From: Oryzias latipes
Taxonomy: Eukaryota > Chordata > Actinopteri > Beloniformes > Adrianichthyidae
Length of the DNA: 64,000 nt
Reading direction: 5' to 3'
Assembly: GCF_002234675.1 (NCBI RefSeq)
Contig: NC_019859.2
Coordinates: 28,887,973-28,951,972, forward strand
The notes below the pieces were generated by a model that searched no databases, was not told the DNA's origin, and saw only the letters and a list, made by a program, of their open reading frames with translations. Position 1 is the stretch's first letter. Every line of letters starts with the position of its first letter. Position numbers and translations under genes: made by a program. Positions 62,811 through 64,000 of this stretch are shown here, piece by piece.

Positions 62811-63414
62811 GTTAATTCGGGCCGCTGTGTTCCTCCCAGTTCAGGCTTTACTGTCAGATTCCTCTGGGTGACATCAGAGTTTGATCATCACTGTCGGTGG
62901 TCTCTGTGATTTGCCTCCGGCTGCAGGATGGTCATCTGAGAAACAGATGGAAAACAGCAACAGGCTGTTGACTCTGACATGCCACCAAAACCGACACCGT
63001 CCATTTCCAGATCTGCTGAATGGGGAATGGAGAGATTCATCTTTACGTTGAAATGCTGCTAATGACCATCAGAACGATGTGAAAAATGTGTGGAATCTGT
63101 TTCACAGGAGCGCAGCAGCAACCAGATGTGCTGGTTCAATGTCCTGTGGTCTGTGTCGCCCCCTGCTGGGCTCCATCCCGATCCCGTGGCTTGAAGCCTG
63201 ACCCTGATGAAGTCATCAGGTAAGAAGCAGAGTCCCCCCCTCCAGGAGTCTGCCAGCTAAAGTCAGGCCAGTCTGGTGATTTGTTCAGATATTTTTTACT
63301 AAACGCTCAGCTTTTCCTCAATATAAATGAAATTCAGACAGATGAACCTCCGGTGATATTCTGATGCCTCCAGGACAACATTGGCCCCCGATCTCCCTTA
63401 CAGTTAATGTTTCA
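62811..63414. other. Non-coding stretch, CTCF-like motif only
   Basis: No gene. TGTCGCCCCCTGCTGGG at 63154-63170 is a CTCF-core-like sequence on the minus strand (CCAGCAGGGGGCGACA). Confidence 0.5.
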
Positions 63415-63660
63415 TTCACTGTCACGGACATAGGTGTGTAAAATTTGTTCTTCGCATTTGACCCATCCCCTGGATGAGGGATGGGCTTGGGAACCATTTG
63501 GTGGTTTAACAACCCCCCCCCTCCCCTCAATGCTGAGTGTCAAGCAGGGATGCATTGGGTCCCATTTTTAGTCTTTGGTATGACTCAGCCGTGGATTTGA
63601 ACTCATGTCCTTCCAGTCTCAGGGCGGACTCTCTACCTCACCTACTGCAGTTCTTCCTGA
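63415..63660 (+). repeat. Dispersed fish repeat
   Basis: Contains TTCGCATTTGACCCATCCCC, GGAACCATTTGGTGGTTTAA, AATGCTGAGTGTCAAGCAGG and TCAGGGCGGACTCTCTACCT, a widespread fish repeat; a diverged partial copy is at 53880-54015. Confidence 0.7.
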
Positions 63661-63879
63661 TGACTGGTTTCAATCTTTGTCACATTCAGGCTGCGCTGCC
63701 CCCCAAAACTTCCTTCAGAAAATGTAAATCAGGACTGCCCAATGCGGGTCCTTGAGATCTACCACTCTGCCCGTTTCCCAGCTCAGTGCCCCTTTTGCTG
63801 CTGAATTACCCTGATCAGGTGTGTTCTGTCAATCAGAGTGAAGAGACACCCGAGTCAGCAGATCAACAGAAAGAACTGT

Positions 63880-64000
63880 AGTTTGCAGATGACACAGCTT
63901 TGGTTGGACGCATCAGCAACGACATAGAGTTCAACTCCGGGCAGGAGGTGGAACACTTGGGAGAGCTGGTGCAGAGACAAGAGCCTCTGCATCAATGTGA
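63880..64000 (+). mobile_element. LINE fragment at window edge
   Basis: Frame reads A-D-D-T-A-L-V-G-R-I-S-N-D-I-E (reverse transcriptase A-D-D motif) and E-V-E-H-L-G-E-L. It is cut by the window end. Confidence 0.7.

Overview
The window is vertebrate nuclear DNA, almost certainly from a teleost fish. Four spliced genes with GT-AG introns are recognisable, all read on the minus strand. They sit in a background of fish-typical transposons: several Tc1/mariner families, hAT and Tigger-like elements, RTE and L2/Rex-type LINEs, a tRNA-derived SINE and many microsatellites. The repeat mix resembles medaka-like fishes (Atherinomorpha), but the species call is only a guess.

Layout, left to right. 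(1) 950-4888: the 5' two thirds of ccp110, encoding the centriolar capping protein CP110 (four coding exons; the C-terminal exons lie off the left edge), with a GC-rich start region to about 5250. (2) 8250-26900: mafg, encoding a small MAF bZIP factor. It has a 3' UTR of probably about 3.9 kb, two coding exons (12146-12625 and 12899-12934), an intron of about 13.7 kb full of repeats, and a CpG-island promoter at 25.6-27.1 kb whose splice donor is visible at 26711. (3) 27-41.4 kb: intergenic DNA dominated by mobile elements. (4) 41966-48487: pycr1, encoding pyrroline-5-carboxylate reductase; eight coding exons give a complete 321-residue enzyme, with a noncoding first exon ending at 48741. (5) 56935-58793: myadml2, a two-exon MARVEL-type membrane protein gene, complete at 314 residues. 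(6) 59-64 kb: LINE, MITE and SINE debris.

MAFG, PYCR1 and MYADML2 are neighbours in the same order and orientation in human 17q25.3, so this is a conserved block. ccp110 (human 16p) on the left marks a rearrangement breakpoint between about 4.9 and 8.3 kb. The genes are not an operon: they act in stress-response transcription (MAFG), mitochondrial proline synthesis (PYCR1), membrane biology (MYADML2) and centriole/cilium control (CP110).

The most unusual content is two large foldback elements. The first (22018-23233) has two 447-bp inverted arms built from short GTGCG/GCACA-rich subrepeats, around a 322-bp loop that looks like a captured promoter plus first exon: a CTCF-like motif, an ETS-like motif, an 11-codon ORF and a consensus splice donor. 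The second (29343-31015) has arms of about 0.65-0.69 kb carrying 21-bp tandem units. Other notable points are a three-level nested insertion in pycr1 intron 1 (RTE LINE, then Tc1, then Tigger-like MITE), a piggyBac-like MITE family that landed in other transposons, a LINE internal fragment patched into a Tc1 copy, and a run of 20 C in the 3' splice site of pycr1 exon 2.
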